This document shows, piece after piece, positions 5,853-13,454 of a stretch of 34,730 nucleotides of DNA. The position numbers were made by a program, and so were the translations under genes. Source of the stretch: a virus. Below the pieces are notes generated by a model. The model worked only from the letters and a program-made list of their open reading frames with translations, was not told the origin of the DNA and searched no databases. Within the stretch, counting starts at the first letter, position 1. Every line of letters begins with the position of its first letter. The stretch is from positions 1 to 34,730 of the IMG/VR virus record IMGVR_UViG_3300029268_000069, one strand, 5' to 3'.

Positions 5853-8017
5853 TAACTTACTACAAAGACATAAAAACTGAACTTAATGAAAATATAGATT
5901 TTAATTTATTGATTAATAAATTAAAAGATATTAAAATCAAAAAAATAACTGATAATTGTAGATTGTATGATAAATATACACAAAAAATTGAATATAGAGA
6001 AGCACAAATTAAATTACCAATCGTTTGTTTCTCTGCTATATTCAAAGAAAAATCCACACATAGTATAGATAATATAATTGAACATACAAACCTTCTATGT
6101 TTAGACTATGATGGACTTGATAATACTGAAGATGTATTTAATCTATTGAAAGAAAATGCCTTTATACATTTTATATATAGATCAACATCTAATAAAGGTT
6201 TGAAAGTTGTAGTTAAAATAAATTTAGATAAACTAATAAATTTATCTTCTGATATGACTATTGTAGAAGGTAATGTTGAATATAATAATGTATATAAATT
6301 GGTTTATGATTATATTGGAGAACAATTTTACAATTTAATTAATATATTACCTGACCCATTAGCAAAAGATATTAGTAGATGTAGTTTTATATCTTATGAT
6401 GATAAATATCACTTTAATAGAAATTCTCAAAAGTTTGAAATAACGGTTAAAGAAGCAGAAGCATTTAATAAAAGGAAACTTAAAAAAGTAAAAGTATCTG
6501 CTAACAAAACAACGGCTGTTGGAACTCATGAGGTTGCATTTATGAACGAAATTATTGATTTCTTAACTGACAAGAAATTGGATATTACTGATAATTATAA
6601 TGATTGGCTATATTTAGCACATCTTTGTAAGAAATTATATGAACCAAAGATAGCAATGATAAAATTTCATCAATTAAGTCAATTTAATCCAGTTTATAAA
6701 CCAGATGATACTACTAGAAAATTTAATAATATATTACAGATTGATAAAGATAAACCTACATCTTTCAGTTATTTAAATAAATTAATGAAAGATAATGGTA
6801 TAAGTTTTACACCAAAAGGAAAAAATCTATTCAAAGATAAATTAGATAAAGAAGATGTTCAAAGAATTATGGATTATGAAAATTGGGAAATTAAATATTG
6901 TAAAATTAAGAAAATACATTATTTACATATACCTAATCTTAACCATATTGCTTATCCTGATAACATAATTCCAATTGAATTATCTGGTAAAAAAGGTTTT
7001 CCTGTTATATGGCAATATTTTATGAAAAATTATGCATTAGATTTAACAGACGCAGATATAGATAAAAATATATATTCTTATATATCTAAAGAATTCAATT
7101 TTATGGAAGAAAAATTTGAACAAATTAAAACAGACGATCCAAAAGAATACCATAGATTTTTTACTCTTATAGAGAGCAACGTTGATATTAAATCTGGAAT
7201 GACAAGATGGTTTATAGGTTGTTTTGATAACTGGTTAAATGATTATGGTAAGAAATATGATGAAATGATGATATTACATGATGAAAAAGGTTATATTGGA
7301 AAGACAGATTTAATAATGAATTATATGTTCAAGATTTTTACATATAACAACAGAAGTTATTTATGTTCTAACACAAATTTCAATTTAGATAATAAAGATG
7401 CTTACATGAATGACGCACAAAATCTTATATCATATAAAGCCGAAATAAGTAGTAGTATTCTAAAACATTCGGATCAAGTTAAAGATTATATTTCTAGAAG
7501 AGAAACTAATTTAAGAGTACCTTATGGTAGAAATATGGAAGAATATAATTCATATACATCTTATATAGGCGACACTAATGATGAGAATTTTTTAAGCGCA
7601 GAACAGAACCGTAGAAGATTTATAGTTGTTCATCTTGAAAAACTACACTTTCAAGATGCTAAATTTGATTGGGAAAAATTTTGGGGCTATTTATATTTCT
7701 TATGGAAAGATAAAGGATATAGATATAGTGATTTTACAACAATAGATAATATTGATTATGTAGAATTAAATACAGATTTATCTTTACTTGATGAAATATT
7801 ATCTTTTGATGATACATTATCATATAATACAACTGAATTAATATCTATGATAAAAATGGAAGTACCAAGTTTCAGAGTATCTAAAAATGAGATGAGTAAA
7901 TATTTAAAAATGAGAGGATATATTTACAAAGAACGTTGGGTATCACATATTAAGAAAACTAAAAAAGGCTGGAATATCAAAATAAATATTAACAATGCAT
8001 CTGAATATATATTTTAA
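5849..8017 (+). CDS. Primase-helicase fusion (BT4734-like/PriCT-2/VirE type)
   Basis: This 722-residue replication protein shows three parts. An N-terminal primase-like domain (about 60-200) has LLCLDYDGLD and FIYRSTSNKGLKVVVKI, as in BT4734-like proteins. A helical PriCT-2-like segment follows (about 225-315; NDWLYLAHLCKKL, then PDDTTRKFNNIL). The C-terminal VirE-type SF3-like ATPase (about 370-640) has HDEKGYIGKTDL (Lys about 485) as Walker A and the family signatures DYISRRETNLRVPYGR and FLSAEQNRRRFIVV with Arg-finger candidates. The first Gly of the Walker A is replaced by Glu. It should prime and unwind DNA at the phage origin. The inverted-repeat locus follows its stop directly. Confidence 0.8.
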   Translation: MITYYKDIKTELNENIDFNLLINKLKDIKIKKITDNCRLYDKYTQKIEYREAQIKLPIVCFSAIFKEKSTHSIDNIIEHTNLLCLDYDGLDNTEDVFNLLKENAFIHFIYRSTSNKGLKVVVKINLDKLINLSSDMTIVEGNVEYNNVYKLVYDYIGEQFYNLINILPDPLAKDISRCSFISYDDKYHFNRNSQKFEITVKEAEAFNKRKLKKVKVSANKTTAVGTHEVAFMNEIIDFLTDKKLDITDNYNDWLYLAHLCKKLYEPKIAMIKFHQLSQFNPVYKPDDTTRKFNNILQIDKDKPTSFSYLNKLMKDNGISFTPKGKNLFKDKLDKEDVQRIMDYENWEIKYCKIKKIHYLHIPNLNHIAYPDNIIPIELSGKKGFPVIWQYFMKNYALDLTDADIDKNIYSYISKEFNFMEEKFEQIKTDDPKEYHRFFTLIESNVDIKSGMTRWFIGCFDNWLNDYGKKYDEMMILHDEKGYIGKTDLIMNYMFKIFTYNNRSYLCSNTNFNLDNKDAYMNDAQNLISYKAEISSSILKHSDQVKDYISRRETNLRVPYGRNMEEYNSYTSYIGDTNDENFLSAEQNRRRFIVVHLEKLHFQDAKFDWEKFWGYLYFLWKDKGYRYSDFTTIDNIDYVELNTDLSLLDEILSFDDTLSYNTTELISMIKMEVPSFRVSKNEMSKYLKMRGYIYKERWVSHIKKTKKGWNIKININNASEYIF

Positions 8018-8020
8018 AAA

Positions 8021-8094
8021 GGAAAGGAAGGAAAGGAAGGAAAGGAAAAAATCTCCTACAACCATCTATTTACTTACCTTTCCTTTCCTTTCCT
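8021..8094. repeat. Purine tandem repeat paired with a pyrimidine tract
   Basis: Three tandem copies of GGAAAGGAA (8021-8047) start 3 nt after the primase-helicase stop. CCTTTCCTTTCCTTTCCT (8077-8094) is nearly its reverse complement, so the two can pair over about 18 bp around a 29-nt spacer. Shorter purine runs recur near 8201-8217. This is part of the candidate replication locus. Confidence 0.85.
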
Positions 8095-8111
8095 ATAAAT
8101 ATATATATAAA

Positions 8112-8178
8112 GTAAGGGGAATAAAATGGTATATTTGGGGGATTTAAAATCCCCCAAATATATATTTTCCCCCGTTAC
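8112..8178. other. Long imperfect hairpin, candidate replication origin
   Basis: The core TATATTTGGGGGATTT (8130-8145) and AAATCCCCCAAATATA (8147-8162) are a 16-base perfect inverted repeat. The pairing continues imperfectly outward (GTAAGGGGAATAAAAT against ATTTTCCCCCGTTAC) to give arms of about 33 nt. G and C blocks like these are otherwise rare in this AT-rich genome. It lies in the 242-bp gene-free gap after the primase-helicase, a common place for a phage origin. A bidirectional terminator or structured RNA is possible but no T run follows on either strand. Confidence 0.6.
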
Positions 8179-8259
8179 CTATAGGAAACGCTATTTTTTA
8201 CGGAAAAGAAAGGAAGTAAAAAGAATAAAGACCTGATTAATAACAAAATATATACTTTT

Positions 8260-8466
8260 ATGAAAACTGATGGAATATACGATGAATATGATAAAGAACA
8301 TACTTTAGAAGAAAGAATAAAATTCTATTTGGATTACTATAATAGAATTAAAAATACTGATAGACCTTATAATGACGTGACACTTGAAATTATTAAAGAA
8401 CTTCGCCAAGAACTACGAAGCATTAAACTTAAAAAAATAACTAAAACAAATGAAAAAGAAATATGA
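8260..8466 (+). CDS. Small helical protein of unknown function
   Basis: This 68-residue charged protein is mostly helical (EERIKFYLDYYNRIKN, then TLEIIKELRQELRSIKLKK). The start ATG follows the origin-like gap, and the 3' end overlaps the next small gene by 17 nt. It shows no membrane segment, Cys pair or recognised family. Its place among early genes suggests a replication or host-interaction accessory role. Confidence 0.6.
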   Translation: MKTDGIYDEYDKEHTLEERIKFYLDYYNRIKNTDRPYNDVTLEIIKELRQELRSIKLKKITKTNEKEI

Positions 8467-8626
8467 TGTACTATTAACTATCAAAAATGATGGCTACAAT
8501 TTTCCAAAAACAATTCAAGAATTAGCCATTTTAATTAATAAAAATGAAAGAAAAGAAAAATTATTAGAAATAATTAAAAATAATTCAGATTTAATTGATT
8601 TAGCCGATAAAAATAATACTATATAG
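8450..8626 (+). CDS. 58-residue protein of unknown function
   Basis: ATG 8450 to TAG 8624-8626, beginning MKKKYDVLLTIKNDGYNFP and ending DLIDLADKNNTI. It overlaps the preceding gene by 17 nt in another frame and ends 4 nt before the sigma-like gene, which argues that it is translated. It has a short beta-like N-terminus and a helical Lys-rich C-terminal half. No family is recognised. Confidence 0.5.
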   Translation: MKKKYDVLLTIKNDGYNFPKTIQELAILINKNERKEKLLEIIKNNSDLIDLADKNNTI

Positions 8627-8630
8627 TATT

Positions 8631-9239
8631 ATGGAACTAAAGGATCAAATGGATTATTTAATTAAAAAAGGATTTACCGTTAAAGATAATAATATATATT
8701 CATTCAAAGGTAAATTATTAGATAAAGATAGAATAGCAGTAAATGATAAACAACATTGTTTCATGGTTAATAGAAAGAAGTTTATTCATTACTACAATAC
8801 AGGTAACATTTTATATACAATACCAAGACCATCAAGAAAGATTAATAAAACTATAGCATCTGTACCAAATGTAATATCTGTAAAAAGATTACCATATATT
8901 AAAGATGATGAATTGATATATCATATTATTATTTCAAAGGGTAAAGGTTATTTAACTTCAGAAGCAACTACATTTTTGATAAGTATAGCCCATAATTTAA
9001 TTAAAAAGTTTAACTATAATGATTACGATGATATGCTCGATTGCAGGCAAGAAGCAATATATCAAATGGTTAAGAATTATATGTTATTTGATGAAAGAAA
9101 GTATTCATCAGCATTACCATATTTCAGTGAGATTTGTAAGCGTGCAATGGCTAAAAGTTTTAATAAGATTAGGGGTCAAAGAAGTTCATATGATACTTTT
9201 GTACCAAAGATGATAAGTTTAAGTAATTTTAAACAATAA
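8631..9239 (+). CDS. gp55-like sigma factor candidate
   Basis: In this 202-residue protein, the C-terminal 90 residues carry a pattern like region 2 of sigma factors in the T4 gp55 style: YDDMLDCRQEAIYQMVKNY, then FDERKYSSALPYFSEICKRA and SFNKIRGQRS. The N-terminal 100 residues (KGFTVKDNNIYSFKGKLLDK, HCFMVNRKKFIHYY) look like a small beta-rich domain also seen in HNH and host-interaction proteins of phages. If right, it directs host RNA polymerase to late genes. The match is by pattern only. A general DNA-binding role is the alternative. Confidence 0.5.
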   Translation: MELKDQMDYLIKKGFTVKDNNIYSFKGKLLDKDRIAVNDKQHCFMVNRKKFIHYYNTGNILYTIPRPSRKINKTIASVPNVISVKRLPYIKDDELIYHIIISKGKGYLTSEATTFLISIAHNLIKKFNYNDYDDMLDCRQEAIYQMVKNYMLFDERKYSSALPYFSEICKRAMAKSFNKIRGQRSSYDTFVPKMISLSNFKQ

Positions 9240-9256
9240 AAACAATATATAAAACT

Positions 9257-9349
9257 ATGAACGATAAAACATTATGGAAATTAATTGCAATAACAGAACT
9301 AATTATATTAGTTGTGTTGGTTGCTACAATATGGATAAAAATAATTTAA
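9257..9349 (+). CDS. 30-residue single-pass membrane peptide
   Basis: ATG 9257 to TAA 9347-9349 gives MNDKTLWKLIAITELIILVV followed by LVATIWIKII. It has a short polar N-terminus and one membrane helix, like those at 2545 and 13435. It sits in the gap between the sigma candidate and the small terminase. Function is unknown. Confidence 0.45.
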   Translation: MNDKTLWKLIAITELIILVVLVATIWIKII

Positions 9350-9356
9350 TTTAACA

Positions 9357-9833
9357 TTGGAAGAAAGTAATTTACCAATCAAGAAAAAAGTAGGAAGACC
9401 CAAAGGGTTGAAGAACATAACAACAGATTTTAAAATTAAGAATAAGAAATTATTCATAGATACATTAAAGCAAAGTTATGGTATTCTTACACCAGCATTA
9501 GAAATTGCTGGAATAACAAGGCAAACTTTTAATAAATACTACAATACAGATCCAGAGTTTGCTTTAGAAATTGATAATATCAGAGAGAGTGCAATTGATT
9601 TTGTAGAAAGTCAATTGTATGAACAGATTAAAGCAAAAAATCCAACATCAACTATATTTTATTTGAAATGTAGGGCAAGGTCAAGAGGTTATATTGATAA
9701 TGTTGATGTTAAAGTAGATAGTACAAGTGAGATACGTATAAAATATATTTTACCAACATTACCAGAAGAACCAAAGGATCAGATAGAAGTTAATAATCCT
9801 ATTACAATTAAAATTAATGATAATAACTTATGA
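9357..9833 (+). CDS. terS: Terminase small subunit
   Basis: This 158-residue protein should recognise phage DNA and recruit the large subunit for packaging. The N-terminus is basic and AT-hook-like (KKKVGRPKGLKN). A homeodomain-like helix-turn-helix follows (about 38-62; SYGILTPALEIAGITRQTFNKYY), then the helix DPEFALEIDNIRESAIDFVE and the phrase STIFYLKCRARSRGYID, as in phBC6A51-type small subunits. There is no ATG in the frame, so TTG 9357 is the likely start. It overlaps the HNH gene by 4 nt. Confidence 0.75.
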   Translation: MEESNLPIKKKVGRPKGLKNITTDFKIKNKKLFIDTLKQSYGILTPALEIAGITRQTFNKYYNTDPEFALEIDNIRESAIDFVESQLYEQIKAKNPTSTIFYLKCRARSRGYIDNVDVKVDSTSEIRIKYILPTLPEEPKDQIEVNNPITIKINDNNL

Positions 9834-10573
9834 CCAAGGAAGAAAAGAAAGAAAAAAAGAAAGAGTATAATAGAAAATGGAGAGAAGCACATCCAGATTA
9901 TTTTATAAAAAAACATAAGGAATATCATAGTACAGACAAATGTAAAGACTATATAAAAAAATACAGATGTAGACCTGAAGTTAAAGAAAGAGAGCGTGAA
10001 TTAAAGAAAGAGTATTGGAAAAAAGTAAAAGATGTAGAGAATGAAAAAAGAAGGGTAATAAATACTACACCTGAAGTACTTGAACGTAGAAGACAACTTT
10101 ATAAAGAACGAAAAGAAAAAAACTTTGAAAAAATATCAGAACAAAAAAAACAATGGCACGAGAAGAATAAAGAAAAAAGAAATATAGAAAGAAAATATAA
10201 ATATCAAAATGATAGATTATATAGAATAGAACAAGTTGTAAAATCTACCATAAAATTAACATATAGACAAATAGGTGAGAAAAGGAAAAAAGGTATTGAA
10301 ACTATATTAGGTTGTTCTTATGAGCATTTTTTAGAATATATTGAAAGCCAATTTGAACCTTGGATGAATTGGGATAATTATGGAAAATATAAAAAGAACA
10401 CATTTAATTACGGCTGGGATATTGACCATATAATACCAAGGAGCACAATAAAAAATGAAGAAGATGTTTTTCTTCTTAATCACTATACTAATTTACGTCC
10501 ATTATGTAGTTATTATAATAGACATATAAAAAAAGATAAAATAACTTCAAAAAATAACAACAAGCCCCTATAA
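9830..10573 (+). CDS. HNH endonuclease between the terminase genes
   Basis: This 247-residue protein has a highly charged Lys/Glu/Arg-rich helical N-terminal 150 residues and a C-terminal HNH core, WDIDHIIPRS (about 199-208), LLNHYTNLRPLC (about 217-228) and YYNRHIKKDK. The ATG overlaps the terS stop (ATGA), and the stop region touches the ATG of terL at 10573. HNH enzymes beside terminases can be homing endonucleases or helpers of packaging cleavage. Here the insertion splits terS from terL and the adjacent terL P-loop is disrupted. Confidence 0.78.
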   Translation: MTKEEKKEKKKEYNRKWREAHPDYFIKKHKEYHSTDKCKDYIKKYRCRPEVKERERELKKEYWKKVKDVENEKRRVINTTPEVLERRRQLYKERKEKNFEKISEQKKQWHEKNKEKRNIERKYKYQNDRLYRIEQVVKSTIKLTYRQIGEKRKKGIETILGCSYEHFLEYIESQFEPWMNWDNYGKYKKNTFNYGWDIDHIIPRSTIKNEEDVFLLNHYTNLRPLCSYYNRHIKKDKITSKNNNKPL

Positions 10574-10671
10574 TGGCTGAAGTAATTTTTGCACCAACTA
10601 TTTTGCAAAATAAAGCGTGGAACATTCTTAAAGATAGAACCACCAACTTCATCCTTTATGGGGGCTCGTAA
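10573..10671 (+). pseudogene. terL: Terminase large subunit, N-terminal piece (frame-broken)
   Basis: ATG 10573 opens a frame coding MAEVIFAPTILQNKAWNILK and on to FILYGGS, which contains the adenine-binding Q motif (LQNKAW) and the first half of the P-loop. It stops at TAA 10669-10671. The rest of the protein continues in the next frame. Removing the ten bases 10669-10678 joins YGGS to GSGKS and gives a normal Walker A, GGSGSGKS. Alternatives are a one-base slip in the G run 10660-10664 or a programmed +1 shift at TCG-TAA. Confidence 0.6.
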
Positions 10672-11881
10672 GTTGGCAGGTTCTGGAAAATCCTATCTTG
10701 GATGCTATTGGGTATTTATATCCTGTTTGCAATACCCCGGAATTAGATGTCTTATAGGTAGAGCAAGATTAAATAACTTAAAAAGGACCACATTAAAAAC
10801 TTTACTTGATATATTCAAGTTAAATAATTACACAGATTTTCATATTAATAATACAACATCAACTATAACATTTCCAAACGGAAGTGAGATTATATTGATG
10901 GACTTATATCCATATCCACAAGATATAGATTTTGACCGTCTTGGTTCATTAGAAATAACACTTGGATTTATTGACGAACTTTCTGAAGTTAGTTGGAAAG
11001 GATTTCAAGTTTTAAGTTCCAGAATAAGATATAAACTTAATGAGTATAAGTTAATTCCAAAACTTTTTTGTGCATCCAATCCAACTAATAACTGGGCTAA
11101 AAATTATTTTTATACACCATTCATTGAAGGTAGAGAAAAAGAAAATGTGAGATTTGTTCAAGCATTATCAAGTGACAATCCATTTTTACCAAGTACATAT
11201 TTAGAAACTATGAAAAATACGTTAGATTTTTCATTGAGACAAAGACTACTCTTTGGTGACTGGTCCTTTGAGTCAGATGACTATAATTTATTCGACTACG
11301 ATAAATTACAACAATGTTTCTACAATGAGAGTTTAATAACAACTGGTAAGTATTATATTTCTGCAGATATAGCAGATTTAGGAAATGATAAGACGGTAAT
11401 TTGTGTATGGGATGATTGGAGAGTTGTTAAGATAGTTAAACTTGAACAAAAGGAAACTACACAAGTAGTTGAAAAAATTAATCAATTAAGAGTTGAATAT
11501 AAAATACCAATAGGTCATATAGTAATTGATAGCGTAGGTGTTGGGAGTGGTGTAGCATCTTTATTAAAAGGTGTAGTAAGATATATGGGTAGTAACAAGT
11601 CAATTAATGGTGGCTATAGAAACATTAAAACAGAATGCTTTTATAAATTTGCAGAAAGAGTTAATAACTTAGAAGTTAGTTTTAGTTTTCCATATAGTGA
11701 TGAACTTATACAAGAATGTATTTTATATAAGAAAGAGTTTAGTGGTTTAATTGCTGGTGTAACTTCAAAAGATAAAATTAAACAGAGTTTAGGAAGAAGT
11801 CCCGACTTGGCTGATGCACTTTATTTAAGAGCCTATTTTGATTTAAAGATTGGTGGTACAATTAAAATAAGAGTAATATAA
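10658..11881 (+). CDS. terL: Terminase large subunit (ATPase and nuclease)
   Basis: This packaging motor subunit has 407 residues if started at the internal ATG 10658; an open frame reaches back to TTG 10589. It shows a P-loop end GSGKS at about residues 8-12, Walker B LGFIDE, and the coupling motif CASNPTNNW. The RuvC-like nuclease has three acidic motifs: ISADIADLGNDKT, IDSVGVGSGV and PDLADAL. All enzymatic motifs after the P-loop are intact. The Q motif and first P-loop glycines lie in another frame (10573-10671), so the natural protein needs a frameshift, or the gene or its sequence has an indel. Confidence 0.85.
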   Translation: MGARKLAGSGKSYLGCYWVFISCLQYPGIRCLIGRARLNNLKRTTLKTLLDIFKLNNYTDFHINNTTSTITFPNGSEIILMDLYPYPQDIDFDRLGSLEITLGFIDELSEVSWKGFQVLSSRIRYKLNEYKLIPKLFCASNPTNNWAKNYFYTPFIEGREKENVRFVQALSSDNPFLPSTYLETMKNTLDFSLRQRLLFGDWSFESDDYNLFDYDKLQQCFYNESLITTGKYYISADIADLGNDKTVICVWDDWRVVKIVKLEQKETTQVVEKINQLRVEYKIPIGHIVIDSVGVGSGVASLLKGVVRYMGSNKSINGGYRNIKTECFYKFAERVNNLEVSFSFPYSDELIQECILYKKEFSGLIAGVTSKDKIKQSLGRSPDLADALYLRAYFDLKIGGTIKIRVI

Positions 11882-11976
11882 TGAAAGTAAAATTATTAAC
11901 AGGAGATTGTTTAGAACAAATGAAAAAAATACCAGATAACTATGTAGATAGTATCGTCACGGATCCTGTAAAATAA
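11881..11976 (+). pseudogene. DNA methyltransferase N-terminal remnant
   Basis: ATG 11881 overlaps the terL stop (TAATG). The 31 residues MKVKLLTGDCLEQMKKIPDN through DSIVTDP are the classic start of a beta-type N6/N4 DNA methyltransferase, where TDPPY should follow. Here the frame reads TDPVK and stops, so the catalytic motif is cut inside. The matching C-terminus lies at 12546-12680, after an HNH gene. Too short to be an enzyme. Confidence 0.75.
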
Positions 11977-12032
11977 TTTGAAATAGTATAGTTTTAGACC
12001 CCACTAATTTTATATATAGAAGAAAAATCAAT

Positions 12033-12614
12033 ATGAGAAAAAAAGGTGAAAATAATTGTAAATGTGAAGTATGTGGTAAAGAGTTCCACAGAAAGCAAAG
12101 TTTAATAAGGGAACATATTTATTGTTCTATGATTTGTAGAAATAAAGTATTTAAGAAATATAATTTTGATACAAATGAAATTACTAATGAAGTAGATTGC
12201 TTATTACTTAACTATGAAATTAAAAAAGAGGGAGTTGTTATAAACAAGAGAACTGGTAAAGAGGTTAAGTTTTGTAAAAATAACAAAGGTTACGAAGTAT
12301 CAAGATTACACACACCATTAGCAACTAATAAAGATGGTAGGAAAGCATATAAATTGCATAGGTTAATTTGTATGATACATTTAGAAGATTACAATTGTAA
12401 ATTACAGGTTAATCATAAAGATGGTAATAAATCAAATAATAATATAACTAATTTAGAGATGGTTACTGCAAAACAAAATGTAAGACATTACTTTGATGTT
12501 CTTGGTGGTAATAATGATCATATTATTAGAGATAGTAAAGGTAGATTTTTGGGTTCAGGTTCAACAGGTGTTGCAGCAGTTAAGAACAATTTTAATTTTA
12601 TAGGTATAGAATAA
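12033..12614 (+). CDS. HNH endonuclease with a methyltransferase tail
   Basis: This 193-residue protein has an N-terminal Cys cluster (CKCEVCGKEF, then YCSMICRN) resembling a zinc finger. An HNH core follows: YKLHRLICMIHLED, then LQVNHKDGNKSNNNITNLEM (about 130-149), with the usual VNHKDGNKxNNxxxNLE signature of NUMOD4-linked homing endonucleases. After DSKGRF the sequence changes to FLGSGSTGVAAV and NFIGIE, which is motif I of a DNA methyltransferase. The last 22 residues are thus host-gene sequence fused in frame, ending at a TAA inside the old methyltransferase. Confidence 0.82.
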   Translation: MRKKGENNCKCEVCGKEFHRKQSLIREHIYCSMICRNKVFKKYNFDTNEITNEVDCLLLNYEIKKEGVVINKRTGKEVKFCKNNKGYEVSRLHTPLATNKDGRKAYKLHRLICMIHLEDYNCKLQVNHKDGNKSNNNITNLEMVTAKQNVRHYFDVLGGNNDHIIRDSKGRFLGSGSTGVAAVKNNFNFIGIE

Positions 12615-12680
12615 AGTTCAGTATATATGGAAATAGCAAAAGCAAGAATTAATTATGCCAATGAAAAAACAGATTTGTAA
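12546..12680 (+). pseudogene. DNA methyltransferase C-terminal remnant
   Basis: In one frame the DNA codes FLGSGSTGVAAV, NFIGIE, a TAA stop (12612-12614), then SSVYMEIAKARINYANEK and a final TAA at 12678. This is the AdoMet-binding motif I (DPFxGSGSTG) and C-terminal helix of a beta-type methyltransferase. The roughly 150 middle residues, including PPY and target recognition parts, are missing and their place is taken by the HNH gene. Confidence 0.75.
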
Positions 12681-12996
12681 AATTTGCAATATAGAAAAGG
12701 ATGTTTTATGTTATAGAAGGCAGCAATCTGGTTCGTTTCGTAAGATATGTAAAAGATGTGAATATGATAAGTATGAATATAAACATAGAAAACCAAAGAA
12801 AGAAGTACCAGAGGAAATACTTAAACGCAGGGAATATGATAAATTAAAAAAGCGTGAAAAAGCATTAAAGGAAAAAAATAAATGGTTGAACGATCTATAC
12901 CAATATATAGTTTATAAAAATATATTCACAGAGCGAGAGCTGGAAATTATATATAAGTGGTTAGAAGTTGTAAATAAATTAGGAGATATAAAATGA
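12655..12996 (+). CDS. Zinc-finger protein, possibly an HNH relic
   Basis: This is a 113-residue protein (start at ATG 12655 or 12661). The N-terminus CKICNIEKDVLCYRRQQSG then RKICKRCEYDKY has the CxxC...CxxC arrangement of the zinc finger found at the N-terminus of many phage HNH endonucleases. The rest is a Lys/Glu-rich helix and a C-terminal helix (FTERELEIIYKWLEVVNKLG), with no HNH core. It overlaps the end of the methyltransferase remnant. It may be a shortened homing enzyme or a small DNA-binding protein. Confidence 0.55.
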   Translation: MPMKKQICKICNIEKDVLCYRRQQSGSFRKICKRCEYDKYEYKHRKPKKEVPEEILKRREYDKLKKREKALKEKNKWLNDLYQYIVYKNIFTERELEIIYKWLEVVNKLGDIK

Positions 12997-13008
12997 AATA
13001 TAAATAAA

Positions 13009-13272
13009 ATGAAAAAAGAATTAACTATTGTACAAAGATTTGTAGCAGGATTTATAATTGGGTTTGCTATTATTTTATTATTAACAAATTGCACAAAAGA
13101 AATTACTGTTAAAGAAAATATGAAAGTTGTTAATGTTTCATATTTACCATTTGGTGATGTTTATATACTTGTTAGACCTATCAAAGAAGGTGAAATTAAA
13201 GAACAATATATTTTTTATAAAGCTAATGGTCTTGGTAAAAAAGTCAAAGAATATATTATAAAAGAAAAATGA
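13009..13272 (+). CDS. Membrane-anchored small protein, possible lipoprotein
   Basis: This 87-residue protein has a basic N-terminus (MKKELTIVQR), a hydrophobic segment at 11-26 (VAGFIIGFAIILLLTN) and Cys 28 directly after LLTN, which resembles a weak lipobox (Asn at -1). The exported part is about 60 residues with basic character. It could be an outer-membrane spanin-like lipoprotein or a plain membrane protein. The stop overlaps the next ATG by 4 nt. Confidence 0.5.
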   Translation: MKKELTIVQRFVAGFIIGFAIILLLTNCTKEITVKENMKVVNVSYLPFGDVYILVRPIKEGEIKEQYIFYKANGLGKKVKEYIIKEK

Positions 13273-13454
13273 TATTCACAGAAAAACAATTAGTAGAATT
13301 TTGTAATTGGAAAATTTCAATTTCAAATAGATATATTACTATGGCTATGGTTAGTGATTCGGATTTAAGAAATTTTTTTGGATCTGATTATGATAACATT
13401 AAAAAGGAAAGAAAAGAAAAATTAAAAAAAATTTATGGAAAAACACATTTATAA
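13269..13454 (+). CDS. 61-residue protein of unknown function
   Basis: It begins MIFTEKQLVEFCNWKISISN and ends with a Lys-rich helix (KKERKEKLKKIYGKTHL). The ATG overlaps the previous stop (ATGATA), and the 3' end overlaps the next short gene by 20 nt, so translation is likely coupled. There is no membrane segment or known motif. Confidence 0.5.
   Translation: MIFTEKQLVEFCNWKISISNRYITMAMVSDSDLRNFFGSDYDNIKKERKEKLKKIYGKTHL

Noticed and set aside
10667-10680. GTAAGT...CAG in the terL break as a splice-like intron
   Set aside because: Removing it changes length by 12 bases and does not repair the frame. The phage setting makes such an intron implausible.
10663-10680. Ribosome bypass of T4 gene 60 type in terL
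   Set aside because: Bypass needs matching take-off and landing codons in the new frame. The only repeated codon (GGC at 10663 and 10675) is in the same frame, so it would not repair the reading.
11977-12545. Group I intron or intein in the methyltransferase
   Set aside because: The two methyltransferase pieces do not join into a whole enzyme, since the middle part is absent. The HNH frame runs directly into the downstream piece, with no conserved intron or intein ends seen.
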